Of a stretch of DNA of 58,597 nt, positions 58,140-58,597 are shown one piece after another; within the stretch, counting starts at the first letter, position 1, and each line of letters begins with the position of its first letter. The stretch comes from Metabacillus niabensis (GTDB taxonomy: Bacteria > Bacillota > Bacilli > Bacillales > Bacillaceae), in the NCBI RefSeq assembly GCF_020524345.1, contig NZ_JAIVLH010000028.1, positions 1-58,597 of the forward strand, given 5' to 3'. Below the pieces are notes generated by a model that saw only the letters and a program-made list of their open reading frames with translations, made no database searches and was not told the DNA's origin. The translations under genes and the position numbers were made by a program.

Positions 58140-58375
58140 ATTGCTTAGGAAACTATAAATTTTTTTAAACTGTAAATAAGTGTGAGACATCTAACTCGAA
58201 GCACAGGACGTATAAGTGCAGTCGTGGAAACTAACGTCGCGTTCTTAGACTGCCAGCGCTATCCCCTCCAGGGTCTAGACGCAATGAATTGAAGACAAAG
58301 AACGTCTCCTATTCATTGCGTCTTATTTGCCCGAGTCAGATCAAGGCGCTTGCGCTTTTGTTCTGAAATTATTTG
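58140..58375. other. pbuG-rrn spacer with structured segment
   Basis: 236 nt without a gene. From 58190 to 58330 composition is richer in G and C than usual and includes a perfect 13-bp hairpin AGACGCAATGAAT/ATTCATTGCGTCT (58277-58289 and 58311-58323) plus smaller ones (GCAGTC/GACTGC). It looks like RNA structure or a repeat, but nothing is recognised. Confidence 0.4.
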
Positions 58376-58404
58376 TTGACTATATTATGTGTAGCTGATA
58401 TAGT
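58376..58404 (+). promoter_or_regulatory. rRNA operon promoter P1
   Basis: TTGACT, 17-base spacer, TATAGT. First of two tandem sigma-A promoters, as in Bacillus rrn operons. Confidence 0.82.
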
Positions 58405-58457
58405 AGTAAAAGTCATCCGAGAGGTATTCAGTTACTTTCGTCTGATAAAAAAACATG

Positions 58458-58487
58458 TTGACTCTAATGGTGACTACATGTTATATT
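58458..58487 (+). promoter_or_regulatory. rRNA operon promoter P2 and leader
   Basis: TTGACT, 18-base spacer, TATATT, 82 nt after P1. Downstream, 58522-58541 reads GATCTTTGAAAACTAAACAA, the leader segment that precedes 16S rRNA in Bacillus. The 16S gene itself starts beyond the window end, so this is the upstream edge of a second rrn operon. Confidence 0.85.
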
Positions 58488-58597
58488 AATAAAGTCGCTT
58501 CTGAGAGAACGACAAACAAATGATCTTTGAAAACTAAACAAAACCAAGCGTGCCAACGTTAATTTTGATTAACAAAAACGTACTATATAGTACAAAC

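Overview
This is a low-GC Firmicute chromosome segment, almost certainly Bacillus sensu lato (family Bacillaceae). Support: the gene order (thiL-tsaE-tsaB-rimI-tsaD, ydiF, moaC-rex-tatAy-tatCy, ydiK-ydiL, groES-groEL, then MoxR/DUF58/transglutaminase-guaA-pbuG) is that of Bacillus subtilis with accessory DNA between the blocks; AGGAGG ribosome binding sites; sigma-A promoters; CIRCE, cre, DnaA-box and Spo0A-box motifs. The window is framed by two rRNA operons: it opens with a 5S rRNA plus tRNA-fMet and tRNA-Asp, and closes in the tandem-promoter leader of the next rrn operon.

Layout. 1-0.5 kb: rrn tail. 0.5-4.2 kb: thiL and the t6A tRNA-modification genes tsaE/tsaB/tsaD with rimI, tightly packed. 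4.2-4.5 kb: a non-coding cluster of seven DnaA boxes flanked by Spo0A boxes. 4.5-10 kb: ABC-F protein YdiF (minus), moaC, rex, Tat translocase, YdiK/YdiL. 10-12.3 kb: groESL under HrcA/CIRCE. 12.6-17.1 kb: a beta-glucoside PTS operon (licT-bglP-bglH) with two RAT/terminator switches. 17.1-24.3 kb: an accessory and decaying zone: YdeN-type hydrolase, MFS exporter, MocR regulator with a palindromic operator, three gene remnants (hydroxyacid dehydrogenase, MFS, beta-glucuronidase), and a MerR/DUF3967 gene surrounded by GCGATAT repeats. 24.3-28.9 kb: two aldo/keto reductases and two orphan membrane-associated proteins. 29-34.6 kb: a CitST-type two-component system followed by a TctCBA tricarboxylate transporter with a cre site. 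34.8-38.3 kb: nitroreductase, DUF4317 protein, YlbC-type CAP protein and a 33-residue SinI-like anti-repressor. 38.3-44.1 kb: a SARP-like response regulator, a double-kinase hybrid sensor and an orphan AgrC/SpoOB-type kinase. 44.3-46.2 kb: a cluster of five small genes that share a repeated motif and resemble GerP spore-germination proteins. 46.2-50 kb: DUF418 membrane protein and an OmpR/EnvZ-type pair. 50.2-58.1 kb: MoxR ATPase, DUF58, transglutaminase, then guaA and pbuG, each behind its own guanine riboswitch.

How it fits together. Housekeeping blocks (tRNA modification, redox sensing, Tat export, chaperonin, GMP synthesis and purine uptake) are conserved and individually regulated. Accessory blocks add carbohydrate and tricarboxylate uptake under catabolite control, several sensor kinases, and sporulation-linked small genes. 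The strongest candidates for something little described are the GerP-like motif cluster (44.3-46.2 kb), the GCGATAT array round the DUF3967 gene (22.5-23.6 kb), and the intermixed DnaA/Spo0A box region (4.2-4.5 kb). All assignments come from reading the sequence and remembered family knowledge; no database search was run.
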